In this document: in pieces, positions 1 to 11,662 of the stretch
Layout: every line of letters starts with the position of its first letter
How positions within the stretch are numbered: position 1 is the stretch's first letter
From: Legionella birminghamensis
GTDB lineage: Bacteria > Pseudomonadota > Gammaproteobacteria > Legionellales > Legionellaceae
Assembly (NCBI RefSeq): GCF_900452515.1
Contig: NZ_UGNW01000001.1
Coordinates: 2,108,001 to 2,172,000, forward strand
Direction of reading: 5' to 3'
Length of the DNA: 64,000 nucleotides
Notes under the pieces: generated by a model
What the model was told of the DNA's origin: nothing
What the model saw: the letters and a program-made list of their open reading frames with translations, nothing else
The model's database searches: none
Program-made: the position numbers and the translations under genes

Positions 1-2037
<2,037 letters not shown>

Positions 2038-2120
2038 ACAACTCTCACTCTTTACTAATTATTATTGAACATCGACTTTCGTACACATGACCCATGCGAA
2101 TGGCGAATTTAATGGATAAC

Positions 2121-2402
2121 TTATTCTCCAGCCAGCAGGTTATTAACCCGGCAAAACTCGGCCAGAGCCGCTAATTGCCTGGACATGCCTGTAAACCTGC
2201 ATGGCCTGTTAAATCGTTTGGCAAGGCGTTTGGCTTCAATGAGCAAAGCCAGCCCGGCACTATCGCAATGCTGGACAGCCTGTAAATTAATTATAATAGA
2301 ACCTTGACCGGTATTGCGGTAGAAACCGGCAAGGCGCTTAATATCAGCGTCTACCGTGGCAAAAGTCATTCTGCTGGCAGGTTCAAAGACGAAATCTGTC
2401 AT
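2121..2402 (-). CDS. mlaB: STAS-domain protein MlaB of the phospholipid ABC transporter
   Basis: 93 residues comprising a single STAS domain, with the typical central segment QHCDSAGLALLIEAKRLA. In the Mla pathway MlaB binds the ATPase MlaF on the cytoplasmic side and is needed for assembly and activity of the MlaFEDB complex. The sequence alone is diverged, so the identification rests on the STAS fold signature plus position as the last mla gene. The ATG overlaps the mlaC stop by one base (TAATG), implying coupled translation. Confidence 0.92.
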   Translation of the reverse strand: MTDFVFEPASRMTFATVDADIKRLAGFYRNTGQGSIIINLQAVQHCDSAGLALLIEAKRLAKRFNRPCRFTGMSRQLAALAEFCRVNNLLAGE

Positions 2403-3004
2403 TAACTGGCTCTGCTTTTTTCATTCATCTGTCTAATCAAATCCTGTATATTGGAGTTTTGCAGGGCTTGGGCAAATTGCGAACGGAAACTTTGCAGTAA
2501 ACTAACTCCTTCCACACTCAGATCATAGATTTTCCACTGACCATTTTTTGCCACCAGACTATAGCTGAGCGGAATATTATTGCCGTTCGAGCGGATAATC
2601 AAGCTATTGACGCGAATAAAGCGCCCATCGCCAGCCCCTCTTATGGGTAAGAACTTAATCGTCTCATCCGTGTACTCTGCCAAAGGACTGGCATAGGTAC
2701 GTATTACCAGCTGGGTAAATGCCTTTGAAAATTGCGCCCGCTCTGCTGCAGATGCCTTGTTCCATACCTGACGCCCCAAAACCGACCGCGACATGCCGGC
2801 AACATCAACATTCGGGAGTAAATGCTGCTCAACCGCTTGAAAAATAAGTTGTCGATTATTCTTAAGGTTCGCTTTATTCTGCTTTAAAGTAGCCAGGATT
2901 TGATTCGCCGTACTCTCCAGCATAGGCATTGGAGAAGCTTGTGCCCATAACCACTGGGGCAACAGAAAGGCAAATAATATAAAAAATGATTTTACCAGCT
3001 TCAT
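2402..3004 (-). CDS. mlaC: Periplasmic phospholipid carrier MlaC
   Basis: About 200 residues with a clear signal peptide (KLVKSFFILFAFLLPQWLWAQA) and a Tol-Tol/MlaC (Ttg2D-type) body containing LLPNVDVAGMSRSVLGR and a conserved C-terminal LRQ/IRQMNEKSRAS tail. MlaC ferries phospholipid between the outer-membrane MlaA complex and the inner-membrane MlaFEDB complex. I chose the ATG at 3004 because AGGTGA lies five bases upstream; a GTG at 3013, directly after the mlaD stop, would add three residues. No mlaA is visible in this window. Confidence 0.93.
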   Translation of the reverse strand: MKLVKSFFILFAFLLPQWLWAQASPMPMLESTANQILATLKQNKANLKNNRQLIFQAVEQHLLPNVDVAGMSRSVLGRQVWNKASAAERAQFSKAFTQLVIRTYASPLAEYTDETIKFLPIRGAGDGRFIRVNSLIIRSNGNNIPLSYSLVAKNGQWKIYDLSVEGVSLLQSFRSQFAQALQNSNIQDLIRQMNEKSRAS

Positions 3005-3013
3005 AGAGGTCAC

Positions 3014-3493
3014 CTATTTCTTATTAATGTTAAATAACAGCTGTCCAATGAGATTTTCCAGAATAATAGCCTCCTGGGTCTTGGCAATAACATCCCCTTC
3101 CCTGAGGTAAGGATGTTTGCTGCCGGCATCGTCAAATCCCGGAACAATACTTATGTAATTCGATCCTAATAATCCCTGGGTCAAAATTCTGGCAGAAATG
3201 TCATCATAGGGAATATCTTTATCACCCCGCAACAGCATCGTCACTTTCGCATTTAAATCACCGGGTTGCAATTCAATTTTACTCACTTCCCCTACTTTTA
3301 CACCAGCAATAGTGACAGGTGCACGCACTTTCAAACCGCCGATATCGGCAAAATCAGCAGTGACATGATACCCTTTGTTCTCGGCAAAATCAGTCAGCCC
3401 GCTTACTCTCATGACCAGAACCACCAAAGCCAGCATACCTACAACCATAAATAATCCAACGCAGATATCTATATATCGCTGCTTTGCATTCAT
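3014..3493 (-). CDS. mlaD: MCE-domain lipid transport protein MlaD
   Basis: 159 residues: an N-terminal membrane anchor (ICVGLFMVVGMLALVVLVM) followed by one MCE domain, including GLKVRAPVTIAGVKVGEV and TQGLLGSNYISIVPG. MlaD forms a hexameric ring in the periplasm on top of the MlaE dimer and receives lipid from or gives lipid to MlaC. The ATG at 3493 overlaps the mlaE stop by one base (TAATG) and has GGAGG six bases upstream, so I prefer it to a TTG two codons earlier. Length is normal for the family. Confidence 0.95.
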   Translation of the reverse strand: MNAKQRYIDICVGLFMVVGMLALVVLVMRVSGLTDFAENKGYHVTADFADIGGLKVRAPVTIAGVKVGEVSKIELQPGDLNAKVTMLLRGDKDIPYDDISARILTQGLLGSNYISIVPGFDDAGSKHPYLREGDVIAKTQEAIILENLIGQLLFNINKK

Positions 3494-4275
3494 TACCAAC
3501 CTCCAATCATTATCGCTGTCAACAGAAAATCAAGCCCCAATACTGCCAGCGATGCATAAACTACAGTTCTTGTAGTCGCTTGACTAATCCCTTCAGCAGT
3601 AGGCGTACAATTAAACCCTTGAAAAACAGCAATCCACACCACTGCAAAAGCAAACACAATACTTTTTATTATCCCGCTTAACACATCAATTCTGAAGTCA
3701 ACTGCTGCCTGCATGTTTGACCAGAAACTGCCTGCATCAATACCTAACCAAATCACCCCGATAAAATAGCCGCCGTAAATCGCTGTAGCAGAAAAGATGA
3801 TGGCAAGTACAGGCAAACAGATTAATCCGGCAAGAAAGCGGGGATATATAACCCGCCCCAGAGGATCTACACCCATCATATCCATGCTGGCTAATTGCTC
3901 AGTCGCCTTCATTAACCCTATTTCGGCAGTCAGGGCAGAACCAGCCCTTCCCGCAAAAAGCAAGGCACTCATCACAGGGCCCAGTTCACGCGCGATACTT
4001 AAAGCCAGTAATTGCCCCAGTTGGGTTCCCGCACCAAATTTCTGCAGCGTATTATATCCCTGCAATCCAACCACCATCCCTATAAATAAGGCAGAGACAA
4101 CAATAATAAGAAAAGATAACACGCCTACATTGTACATTTGCAATCTTAAAGCAGGCCATAACCTGGGAAAATCTGGATTTCGGGCAAAAGTCTTTGCAAG
4201 AAACACACCAGAACTTCCTACCATGTTAAGCATATTTATCCCGCGCTGCCCCAAATGTGCCAGCTTCTCAAGCAT
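3493..4275 (-). CDS. mlaE: Phospholipid ABC transporter permease MlaE
   Basis: 260-residue integral membrane protein of the MlaE/YrbE permease family. It has several long hydrophobic segments and the conserved cytoplasmic motif [24 protein letters not shown]-like region around residues 95-120, then [20 protein letters not shown]. In the inner membrane two MlaE copies pair with MlaF, MlaB and the MlaD hexamer to move phospholipid. It overlaps mlaF by 8 nt and mlaD by 1 nt. Confidence 0.95.
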   Translation of the reverse strand: MLEKLAHLGQRGINMLNMVGSSGVFLAKTFARNPDFPRLWPALRLQMYNVGVLSFLIIVVSALFIGMVVGLQGYNTLQKFGAGTQLGQLLALSIARELGPVMSALLFAGRAGSALTAEIGLMKATEQLASMDMMGVDPLGRVIYPRFLAGLICLPVLAIIFSATAIYGGYFIGVIWLGIDAGSFWSNMQAAVDFRIDVLSGIIKSIVFAFAVVWIAVFQGFNCTPTAEGISQATTRTVVYASLAVLGLDFLLTAIMIGGW

Positions 4276-5065
4276 CTAGTAGCTCCTCTGTGTAAGGTCT
4301 CGCCGGGTAATGGAATGGAACAACACCGTCAGCTTCTCCATGCATAAATTGTTTTATCTGGGGCTGCTGCGATTCTCTTAACTCATCCGGTGTCCCTTCT
4401 CCAATCAACCGTCCCCCTGCGATCAGGTAGACATAGTCTGCGATGGAACAAGTTTCTGCAACATCATGGGAAACAATCATGGTTGTCGTTTGCAATAATT
4501 CGTTTAGCTGCTTGATTAGACGAACAAGTACACCCATCGAGATCGGATCCTGCCCTGTAAAGGGCTCATCATACATCATTAATTCCGGATCCAGCGCGAT
4601 AGTACGAGCCAGTGCCACCCGTCGCGCCATGCCGCCGGAGAGTTCGGCAGGCATCATCTGCGCAGCCCCCCTCAATCCAACAGCCTCAAGTTTCATAAGT
4701 ACAATGTCGCGAATCATGGCATTATTCAGGTTAGTATGTTCGCGCAATGGAAAGGCAACATTCTCAAATACAGACAGATGTGTAAACAAAGCACTTGACT
4801 GGAACAGCAGGCCCATCTTCTTTCTGGCCTCGTAAAGCATTTTCCGCGGCAAACGATGGATATCTTCACCGTTAACAGTAATTTGACCTCGATCAGGAAA
4901 TAATTGTGCACCGATTAATTTGAGCAGTGTTGTTTTACCACTGCCGCTAGGTCCCATTATCGCCGTTATTTTTCCGCGTTTGACCACCATATTGACATCA
5001 TTAAAAATGTGACGTGTCCCTCTCGAGAATGTCAGATTGGTGATAGTCACCAGATTTTCTTGCAT
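4268..5065 (-). CDS. mlaF: Phospholipid ABC transporter ATPase MlaF
   Basis: 265-residue ABC ATPase. Walker [12 protein letters not shown] near residue 38, signature [17 protein letters not shown] and Walker [16 protein letters not shown]-loop in IVSHDVAE. The GMARR variant of the signature is typical of the MlaF/Mkl group. It powers MlaFEDB in the inner membrane and is the first gene of the operon. A short leader of about 25 bases separates it from a plausible promoter. Confidence 0.96.
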   Translation of the reverse strand: MQENLVTITNLTFSRGTRHIFNDVNMVVKRGKITAIMGPSGSGKTTLLKLIGAQLFPDRGQITVNGEDIHRLPRKMLYEARKKMGLLFQSSALFTHLSVFENVAFPLREHTNLNNAMIRDIVLMKLEAVGLRGAAQMMPAELSGGMARRVALARTIALDPELMMYDEPFTGQDPISMGVLVRLIKQLNELLQTTTMIVSHDVAETCSIADYVYLIAGGRLIGEGTPDELRESQQPQIKQFMHGEADGVVPFHYPARPYTEELLDA

Positions 5066-5095
5066 TTAACAATGATCCAGTCAGTCAAAAGGTTA

Positions 5096-5124
5096 AGTAT
5101 ACCGCGAGTAAATTATTTTGCGAA
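5096..5124 (-). promoter_or_regulatory. Putative sigma70 promoter of the mla operon
   Basis: On the minus strand a -35-like TTCGCA (5119-5124) and a -10-like TATACT (5096-5101) are exactly 17 bases apart, in the short gap between norB and mlaF and about 30 bases upstream of the mlaF start. The -10 matches consensus at 5 of 6 positions and the -35 at 4 of 6. This is a pattern match only. Confidence 0.45.
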
Positions 5125-5147
5125 TAAAAATCGTATTATATTCCATA

Positions 5148-7478
5148 TCAGGAAGCCGGTTCAGTTTGCAGCGTTTTTTTACCTGGATTAAGCCTATAGC
5201 CGGGATAAAAAGGACGGAGTTTTAATATAAAATCCCAAGCCATTAAAAGCGCAGCCAATGCAAAAATCACATCACCGGGAGTACGCAGCCACTGCCAGAG
5301 CAATGTAGTATTATAAAACTCAAGGCTTCTTGAATGGGCAAAGCCATGGCGGTACACATCCATCAATTGCGCCCAGCCAATAGGGAAGAAATTCAACAGA
5401 ATCCATAAAACCAACCCCAGGTTATACAGCCAGAAAGCCCAGGTCCCAAGCCTGTCGCTCCATGGGAGTTTGTTCCCTGCGGCATAACGTAAACAGAAAT
5501 AAATAAGCCCCAGTGCCAATAAACCAAATGCACCAAACAAGGCAGTGTGCGCATGGTTTAGACTTAAAAAAGTTCCATGCTCAAAATAATTAATTAATGG
5601 CGCATTTAAAGTCCCGCCTCCAAAAACACCGGCGCCAATAAAATTCCAGGATGCAGCGCCCAGAATATACAGATAAGCCAGGTTATAGGAGAATACTTTT
5701 TGCTTTCTTATTAGTTGCAACTCTTCAATGGAATTAATAATCAATAAGGTTAATGGCAGAACCTCAATAAACGAAAACATAGTACCTAGCGGCACCCACA
5801 TATCAGGTGTACCAGTCCAATACCAGTGATGCCCTGTACCTATCACCCCGCCCAGGAAAATCAGAATAGCCTCAAAATAGACAGTTCTCTCAACCAGACG
5901 CCTGGAAGCCAAACCAACACCCATTAAAAGATACGCGGTTGCGCAAACGGTGAAAAACTCGAAGGACTGTTCTACCCAGAGATGAACAACCCACCAACGC
6001 CAGAAGTCGGTAATGGTGAATGATTTTTCTATGCCCGTTAATGGAATCATGCCGAAACAGTATAAAACTGCAATATTGATGGTGCTCGCCCAGAAAAGGT
6101 TCTCCAGCCGGATTCGTCCTGTCCAAAACTCTACAGTTGCCGTTTTCAGGCTCTCCCAGGTTGGCCACATCCCCCTGAAAACAATAAAGCACCAAAGAAA
6201 CAAGCCGATACAAAATCCAATTTGCCAAAAACGGCCTAGCTGCAGGTAAGATAACCCCTGATTTCCAACCCAGAACCAGGCCTTATCGATAAAGCCCATT
6301 ATTCCCAGATAATTTCCAATAATAGCCCCTGCCACTATGAATAAGGTGACATAGAAAAGAAAATCCACTAAATATCCCTGACCCTCAGGTTCCTGGCCGC
6401 TGATAATGGGCGCTAGAAAAATGGCGGCACTAATCCATGCCACCCCAATCCAGACTATCGGCGTCTGGATATGTACATCACGTAAAAAGTTGAATGGCAG
6501 AAAGGTATTAATCGCTATTCCGTAAAATCCTTCACGCTCGGCATAATAATGTGCCATCAGCGCCCCAACGCCAATTTGAACCAGTAGAACCAGCGCCACA
6601 AATATAAAATATTTGCCCACCTTTTTCTGGCTTGGTGTCAAGGGCTTAAAGTCCAATAAAAAGGGAGTCTTGATTCCCGCATCTGGCGCACTTAAATAGC
6701 GGTGATAAATATATAGAACCACTCCAAAACCAAAAAAAACAAAACAATAGGAAATCCATGTCCAATAAAATGTCACATCAGTGGGAACATTGCCAACACT
6801 GGGCTCATAAGGCCAGTTATTGGTGTATGAGAAATTCTTCCCGGGCCGGTTCGCGACTGTCGTAAGAGAGGAATATATGAGAAAATTTGCTGTCTGTAAG
6901 GCGGTTTGGCTATTTAAACTATAGGCTTTGGTCCAACCGGCTGCGGCATCGTGGTTTAAAAGTCTATTTGTAATTTCCAGTTGCAGTTGGCGGATAGCTT
7001 TACTCAGCGCAGGCGGCAGCACTAACACAGGTTGTGATAAATCAATCTGCTTTAATGTCCTTTGCATTTTCATTCTTGTTTCGTATTGCTCCCCTTCGGA
7101 TAAACTGCCAAAGGGTTTTGAGAACCGCTCCAGAGCCAGTTCGTTTTCAATTATATTGCCAAGCCGGACTAAATATTTGGCGGTATAGTCCTCACCAAAG
7201 TAAGAACCCATGCCATATAGGCTTCCATAATCCATTAAATCAGCTTTTTGAAAGCCTGCCTTTCCCGCCACAATATCTGAAGCGGTCATTACTATATGTC
7301 GATCTGGGGAATAAATTATTTCCGGAAGGGGCGGCGCTAATTGATAGGTTTTATAGGTTCCCCAAAAAAGCAAAGCGAAGGAAAGGATTGCTGTTAATAA
7401 TAAAATCCATTTTAAAACTCTGGATACCGGATCGTTTTCAGCCTGACCGGCAAGAGAAATTTGAGCAACTGTTGTCAT
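5148..7478 (-). CDS. norB: Quinol-dependent nitric oxide reductase (qNOR)
   Basis: 776 residues, the length of single-subunit qNOR (NorZ) rather than the shorter cytochrome-c-dependent NorB of about 450-480. An N-terminal membrane helix and periplasmic domain (residues 20-225) precede a heme-copper-oxidase-type core of many membrane helices. Visible core motifs are WWVVHLWVEQSFEFF (a His and Glu near the non-heme iron), GTGHHWYWTGTPDMW and LNHAHTALFGAFG (metal and heme histidines). It reduces two NO to N2O using quinol in the inner membrane. In a host-associated bacterium the likely role is NO detoxification; no other denitrification gene is present here. A ribosome site (AGGGA) lies five bases before the ATG. 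It is divergent from kdsD; no NO-regulator site was identified with confidence. Confidence 0.95.
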   Translation of the reverse strand: MTTVAQISLAGQAENDPVSRVLKWILLLTAILSFALLFWGTYKTYQLAPPLPEIIYSPDRHIVMTASDIVAGKAGFQKADLMDYGSLYGMGSYFGEDYTAKYLVRLGNIIENELALERFSKPFGSLSEGEQYETRMKMQRTLKQIDLSQPVLVLPPALSKAIRQLQLEITNRLLNHDAAAGWTKAYSLNSQTALQTANFLIYSSLTTVANRPGKNFSYTNNWPYEPSVGNVPTDVTFYWTWISYCFVFFGFGVVLYIYHRYLSAPDAGIKTPFLLDFKPLTPSQKKVGKYFIFVALVLLVQIGVGALMAHYYAEREGFYGIAINTFLPFNFLRDVHIQTPIVWIGVAWISAAIFLAPIISGQEPEGQGYLVDFLFYVTLFIVAGAIIGNYLGIMGFIDKAWFWVGNQGLSYLQLGRFWQIGFCIGLFLWCFIVFRGMWPTWESLKTATVEFWTGRIRLENLFWASTINIAVLYCFGMIPLTGIEKSFTITDFWRWWVVHLWVEQSFEFFTVCATAYLLMGVGLASRRLVERTVYFEAILIFLGGVIGTGHHWYWTGTPDMWVPLGTMFSFIEVLPLTLLIINSIEELQLIRKQKVFSYNLAYLYILGAASWNFIGAGVFGGGTLNAPLINYFEHGTFLSLNHAHTALFGAFGLLALGLIYFCLRYAAGNKLPWSDRLGTWAFWLYNLGLVLWILLNFFPIGWAQLMDVYRHGFAHSRSLEFYNTTLLWQWLRTPGDVIFALAALLMAWDFILKLRPFYPGYRLNPGKKTLQTEPAS

Positions 7479-7663
7479 TTTATCCCTAAAATTAGTAAAT
7501 AAGCGCTAACCGAATTAACAGCAGGAAACTGACTATAAATAAAGTCGATGATGGATTCAAGCGCCTTTAAGTTGTCTGTATGGGCAATTCGCAGCGGGTA
7601 TTCAGTCTACAAAGCCTCTTTTTTATATGTTAGACTTCAGCCTTTAACACCTATTTTTCAGCC

Positions 7664-8629
7664 ATGATGAATTTTTGCAAGTTAGGCCTGGCAGTGATTG
7701 AAACTGAGGCTCAGGCTGTACTCGAGTTAACTCAACGTATTGATGAACGGTTTGAACAAGCCTGTCGGTTAATGCTTGCATGTCCTGGCCGGGTAGTTGT
7801 AACCGGAATGGGAAAATCCGGGCACATTGCCCATAAGATAGCCGCCACACTATCAAGCACCGGCACCCCCTCATTTTTTATGCATCCTGGTGAAGCTAGT
7901 CATGGGGATCTGGGAATGATTACCCGGCAGGATGTAGTGGTTGCGATTTCCAATTCAGGTTTTACAAATGAAATTGTTACCTTACTGCCCTTGCTTAAAC
8001 GCCTCGAAGTTCCCCTGATCGCTTTAACCGGTAATCAGGAGTCAACCCTTGCGAAAGCCGCTAATGTCAACCTGGATATCAGTATCCGCCAGGAAGCCTG
8101 CCCGCTTGGATTGGCGCCGACCACTAGTACCACTGTTTCACTCGTCATGGGAGATGCTTTAGCCATTGCCCTACTGCAGGCACGCGGTTTTAGTGAAAAA
8201 GATTTTGCCTTATCACACCCTGGCGGCTCACTGGGAAGACGTTTGCTGTTAAAAATAGACGAGCTCTGTCATCGCGGCGATCAATTACCGCTGGTTCATG
8301 AAAATGCCACTATCAGTGAAGCATTGATTGAGGTAACTGCTAAAAAGCTGGGCATGACCTGCGTCGTTAATTCCCTGGGAAAATTAGCTGGCGTCTATAC
8401 CGATGGTGATATTCGGCGGACATTAACACAGAATTTTGATATCAATACAACGCCTCTGTCACAGGTAATGAGCAGAAACTGCAAGACAGTCAAGCCAGGA
8501 ATGCTTGCCGCAGAAGCATTGAACATTATGCAGAAATACAGTATCACCTCGCTGGTAGTAATCGATGATAAACAACAGCCCTTTGCAGTTATTCACCTGC
8601 ATGATCTTTTACGGGCCGGCGTTTTATAA
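7664..8629 (+). CDS. kdsD: Arabinose-5-phosphate isomerase KdsD
   Basis: 321 residues. An N-terminal SIS sugar isomerase domain carries VVTGMGKSGHIAHKIAATL near residues 45-63 and the segment HPGEASHGDLGM; two CBS domains follow from about residue 205 (LGKLAGVYTDGDIRR and SITSLVVIDDKQQP). It converts ribulose 5-phosphate to arabinose 5-phosphate, the first step in Kdo synthesis. Two consecutive ATG codons make the exact start uncertain by one residue. It is the first gene of a kdsD-kdsC-lptC-lptA-lptB run, the same order as in E. coli. Confidence 0.96.
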   Translation: MMNFCKLGLAVIETEAQAVLELTQRIDERFEQACRLMLACPGRVVVTGMGKSGHIAHKIAATLSSTGTPSFFMHPGEASHGDLGMITRQDVVVAISNSGFTNEIVTLLPLLKRLEVPLIALTGNQESTLAKAANVNLDISIRQEACPLGLAPTTSTTVSLVMGDALAIALLQARGFSEKDFALSHPGGSLGRRLLLKIDELCHRGDQLPLVHENATISEALIEVTAKKLGMTCVVNSLGKLAGVYTDGDIRRTLTQNFDINTTPLSQVMSRNCKTVKPGMLAAEALNIMQKYSITSLVVIDDKQQPFAVIHLHDLLRAGVL

Positions 8630-8641
8630 TAGAGAAGTTTA

Positions 8642-9169
8642 ATGAATAATTTATTGGAAAAAGCAAAAAAAATCCGCTGCCTTGTCTCTGATGTAGATGG
8701 GGTACTGACTGACGGGCTTTTATTTCTCGACAATCATGGTAATGAACTCAAAGCCTTTAATGTACAGGATGGAATGGGGCTTAAACTATTAATGGCTGCC
8801 GGTATTGATGTGGCTGTTATAACTACATCGAAAAACAAGGTAATCGATCACCGAATGGAGCAATTAGGAATTAGCCATTATTTTAAAGGCCAGGTTGACA
8901 AGCGGAAAGCATTCGCCAGGCTTTGCGAGACTCTGGGTTACCAGTTGGAAGAAATCGCCTACATTGGTGATGATTTACCCGATTTACCCATCATCCAACA
9001 AGTGGGGCTGGGCATTGCCGTTGCCAACGCCGTTCCCCAGGTTAAGGAGTTTGCCGTATGGCAGACGCTGCAATCAGGCGGTCGGGGAGCTGTTCGCGAA
9101 GTCTGCGATCTGATTTTAAACGCCCAAAACAAATTTGATGCTGCGCTTGAAAGGTATTTCCTGTCATGA
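8642..9169 (+). CDS. kdsC: 3-deoxy-D-manno-octulosonate 8-phosphate phosphatase KdsC
   Basis: 175-residue HAD-superfamily phosphatase of the C0 (capless) tetramer type. Motif I is LVSDVDGVLTDG with the two catalytic aspartates, motif II a Thr in ITTSKN, and motif IV YIGDDLPDLPI. It releases phosphate from Kdo 8-phosphate. It starts 12 nt after kdsD and overlaps lptC by 4 nt (ATGA). Confidence 0.96.
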   Translation: MNNLLEKAKKIRCLVSDVDGVLTDGLLFLDNHGNELKAFNVQDGMGLKLLMAAGIDVAVITTSKNKVIDHRMEQLGISHYFKGQVDKRKAFARLCETLGYQLEEIAYIGDDLPDLPIIQQVGLGIAVANAVPQVKEFAVWQTLQSGGRGAVREVCDLILNAQNKFDAALERYFLS

Positions 9170-9747
9170 ATGCTGCCAAACATGCAGCCTGGTTATTCAT
9201 AGCCCTGTTTGCATTAGCCTGCTCAGGCTGGTATTTCGCCAGCTCTTCTGCACCTGCAATCAAGCTTGATAACCATGTTCTGTCCATCATGCCAGATGCT
9301 GTTGTCTCCGGTCTGGTTGTTCGTCAATTTAATAATGACGGAATGCTGGTGAATTTGCTTGAAACCACGAAACTCCGGCATATTCCTGAAAATAATACGC
9401 ATTATCTGACTGCCCCCCATATTATTATCAAACAGAATGATCAGCCGGGTTGGAATATACGCTCAGCCAAGGCAAAAGCAATCAATGGCGGTGAGCAAAT
9501 AGATTTTATTGATGATGTGATTATTCATCATGAAAAAGATCAAAATAATGAGGAAACAACAATCACCACTGATAACTTAACTTATTATCCAAAAACTAAA
9601 TTTGCGACTACTCTTGCCCTTGTTAATTTTGCCCAGCCGGGGAGTACCGTAAAATCCCAGGGAATGAATGCTTATCTGGCTGATAAGAGGATACAGCTCA
9701 GCCGGGTTCGCGCAACTTACGAGCCACGACAACATGAAAAATCATAA
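9166..9747 (+). CDS. lptC: LPS export protein LptC
   Basis: 193 residues with one N-terminal membrane anchor (AAWLFIALFALACSGWYFA) and a periplasmic beta-jellyroll domain. It joins LptB2FG in the inner membrane and hands LPS to LptA. Sequence identity in this family is low; the call rests on topology, length and position between kdsC and lptA. The ATG overlaps the kdsC stop. Its 3' end overlaps lptA by 14 nt. Confidence 0.92.
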   Translation: MNAAKHAAWLFIALFALACSGWYFASSSAPAIKLDNHVLSIMPDAVVSGLVVRQFNNDGMLVNLLETTKLRHIPENNTHYLTAPHIIIKQNDQPGWNIRSAKAKAINGGEQIDFIDDVIIHHEKDQNNEETTITTDNLTYYPKTKFATTLALVNFAQPGSTVKSQGMNAYLADKRIQLSRVRATYEPRQHEKS

Positions 9748-10246
9748 ACTACTCGCTGTAACACTAGGTCTCTTCTTTTTAAATATGCCCATAGCCCAGG
9801 CAATGCCCGATGATCGTGAGCAATTACTACAATTATCAGCCGATCAGGCTGATCTGAATGAAAAAACACACCGGGGTGAATACACAGGGGCTGTTGAACT
9901 GGACCAGGGAACCACCCATTTGCGTGCAACCAAAGCGGTTACTGAGGGAAATCAACAGAATAAACTGGTCGTAGCCATCGCGATGGGCAATCCTAAAGCG
10001 CCAGCGCACTACTGGACACAAACGGCCAAAGATAAACCCCTTCTTCATGCCTATGCGAATACAATCCGTTATTACCCGGAACGGCATCTGATTGAATTAA
10101 TCGGTAATGCCCGGGTAGTCCAGGGAGACAACTCCTTCTCAGCGCCCAAGATCAGCTATGATACGCTGAAACAGCATGTGATTTCTGAGCATGACGGCAA
10201 GGAGCGGACGACTATTATCATTCATCCAGAGAAGAAGAAAGCATGA
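9734..10246 (+). CDS. lptA: Periplasmic LPS bridge protein LptA
   Basis: 170 residues. I take the ATG at 9734 because it begins a textbook signal peptide ([22 protein letters not shown]); an earlier ATG in the same frame at 9668 would add 22 residues without signal character. The body has the OstA-like beta segments, for example [21 protein letters not shown] and [18 protein letters not shown]. LptA polymerises into the periplasmic bridge carrying LPS to LptDE. It overlaps lptC (14 nt) and lptB (4 nt). Confidence 0.94.
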   Translation: MKNHKLLAVTLGLFFLNMPIAQAMPDDREQLLQLSADQADLNEKTHRGEYTGAVELDQGTTHLRATKAVTEGNQQNKLVVAIAMGNPKAPAHYWTQTAKDKPLLHAYANTIRYYPERHLIELIGNARVVQGDNSFSAPKISYDTLKQHVISEHDGKERTTIIIHPEKKKA

Positions 10247-10968
10247 CCGAGTTATCGGCAAAACATCTTAAAAAAAGCTTTAAAACACGAACCGTCGTAA
10301 ATGATGTCAGTATTACGATTCGAAGTGGCGAATGTGTTGGTTTATTAGGTCCTAACGGTGCAGGAAAAACAACCTGTTTTTATATGATCGTTGGGCTTCA
10401 GGCCTGTGACGAAGGCCAGATTATCCTTGATGGCCAGGATGTCACACGTTCGCCCATGCATCAACGCGCGCGGCTTGGAATTGGATATCTGCCGCAGGAA
10501 GCCTCTGTTTTTCGCAAAATGACCGTTGCTGATAATATTCTTTCCATTTTGCAGTTAAGAACTGATTTAAATAAAATGGAGCAGCAGAGGAAATTAGCCC
10601 AGTTAATGGAAGAGTTCCATATTGAGCATTTACGCAAAAGCCTGGGAATGAGTTTGTCAGGCGGTGAAAGACGGCGTGTCGAAATAGCCAGAGCCCTGGC
10701 AATTGAGCCTACATTTATTCTTCTGGATGAACCTTTTGCAGGGGTTGATCCCATTTCGGTTCTGGACATCAAACGGATTATCTCTCATTTATGCGATAAA
10801 AATATTGGCATACTGATTACGGATCACAATGTGAGGGAAACCCTCGATATTTGTGAGAGAGCGTATATCGTCAGCCAGGGAAAAATTCTTTGCGAAGGCT
10901 CCCCCGATTCTATTCTGGCCAATCAGCAAGTTAGGGCGGTATATTTGGGAGAGGAATTTTCCTTGTGA
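10243..10968 (+). CDS. lptB: LPS export ABC transporter ATPase LptB
   Basis: 241-residue ABC ATPase with Walker [18 protein letters not shown] at residues 36-43 onward, Q-loop [13 protein letters not shown], signature [15 protein letters not shown], Walker [16 protein letters not shown] and H-loop [10 protein letters not shown], all diagnostic of LptB. It drives LPS extraction with LptFG. In E. coli rpoN follows lptB; here a palindromic repeat and then trpG follow instead, so the conserved synteny ends at this gene. Confidence 0.97.
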   Translation: MTELSAKHLKKSFKTRTVVNDVSITIRSGECVGLLGPNGAGKTTCFYMIVGLQACDEGQIILDGQDVTRSPMHQRARLGIGYLPQEASVFRKMTVADNILSILQLRTDLNKMEQQRKLAQLMEEFHIEHLRKSLGMSLSGGERRRVEIARALAIEPTFILLDEPFAGVDPISVLDIKRIISHLCDKNIGILITDHNVRETLDICERAYIVSQGKILCEGSPDSILANQQVRAVYLGEEFSL

Positions 10969-10991
10969 TTGCGCCTAAGCAGCGTAGTAGG

Positions 10992-11013
10992 CCCCGCGGT
11001 CGCAGCCGCGGGG
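10992..11013. repeat. Single copy of the CCCCGCGG palindromic repeat
   Basis: Perfect 8-bp stem CCCCGCGG / CCGCGGGG around a 6-base loop, followed by ATTCG. It lies 24 bases after the lptB stop and is the simplest copy of the repeat family seen elsewhere in the window. No T tract follows, so it is not a classical intrinsic terminator, although the hairpin could stabilise or end the lptB transcript. The next 70 bases up to trpG hold a weaker GC-rich echo (GCGGATTCGG, TGCGGGG). Confidence 0.8.
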
Positions 11014-11083
11014 ATTCGAATGGTCGTTACTGCGGATTCGGCTTAGTGTCTGCGGGGTTTGGTTGCTTGCCAATGGGTAGAAT

Positions 11084-11662
11084 ATGTTACTTCTAATCGA
11101 CAACTATGATTCATTTACCTACAACCTGGTTCAATACTTTCAAATATTGGAACAGCCTGTTAAGGTGGTTTCCAACGATGAAATAACGATTCCTGAGATT
11201 GAAAGGCTTAATCCTGAATATCTGGTTATTTCACCGGGCCCTAACCGTCCAGAGGATGCTGGAATTTCAATGGATGCAATCCGCCATTTTCACCAGAAAC
11301 TACCCATTCTGGGCGTCTGTCTGGGACATCAATGCCTGGCCCAGGTCTTTGGCGGCAGGATTATTCATGCGCCTCAGGTAATGCATGGGAAAACCTCCCG
11401 AATCCTGCATCATAAGCTTCAATTATTTAAAGATGTACCGAATCCCTTTCTGGCTACCCGTTATCACTCACTCATTGTAGAAACCGCCAGTCTTCCCACC
11501 TGTTTTTCAATAGACGCATGGGCGAATAATGATATTATGGCAATTTCGCATCGCCAGTATCCTCTATTTGGAGTACAGTTTCATCCTGAATCGATTTTAA
11601 CTGAACATGGGCTTCATCTACTGAGAAATTTTTTAAATCATGAACATTACCCCTTATCTTGA
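11084..11662 (+). CDS. trpG: Anthranilate/aminodeoxychorismate synthase glutaminase component
   Basis: 192-residue class I glutamine amidotransferase: LLIDNYDSFTYNLVQYF at the N terminus, oxyanion loop ISPGPNRPEDAG, nucleophile elbow LGVCLGHQCLAQ (Cys near residue 79) and the catalytic FGVQFHPES near residue 170. It supplies ammonia to TrpE, and possibly also to PabB, since many bacteria use one subunit for both. No trpE lies in this window. It overlaps trpD by 23 nt and heads a trpG-D-C operon, so the tryptophan role is favoured. Confidence 0.93.
   Translation: MLLLIDNYDSFTYNLVQYFQILEQPVKVVSNDEITIPEIERLNPEYLVISPGPNRPEDAGISMDAIRHFHQKLPILGVCLGHQCLAQVFGGRIIHAPQVMHGKTSRILHHKLQLFKDVPNPFLATRYHSLIVETASLPTCFSIDAWANNDIMAISHRQYPLFGVQFHPESILTEHGLHLLRNFLNHEHYPLS

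Noticed and set aside
3797-4279. 160-codon open frame antisense to mlaE
   Set aside because: Shadow of a conserved gene with clear homology on the other strand.
5890-6249. Small open frames inside norB
   Set aside because: Both are out-of-frame or antisense within the conserved qNOR core.
10992-11013. Intrinsic terminator of the lpt operon
   Set aside because: The hairpin belongs to the dispersed repeat family and is not followed by a T run, so I list it as a repeat.
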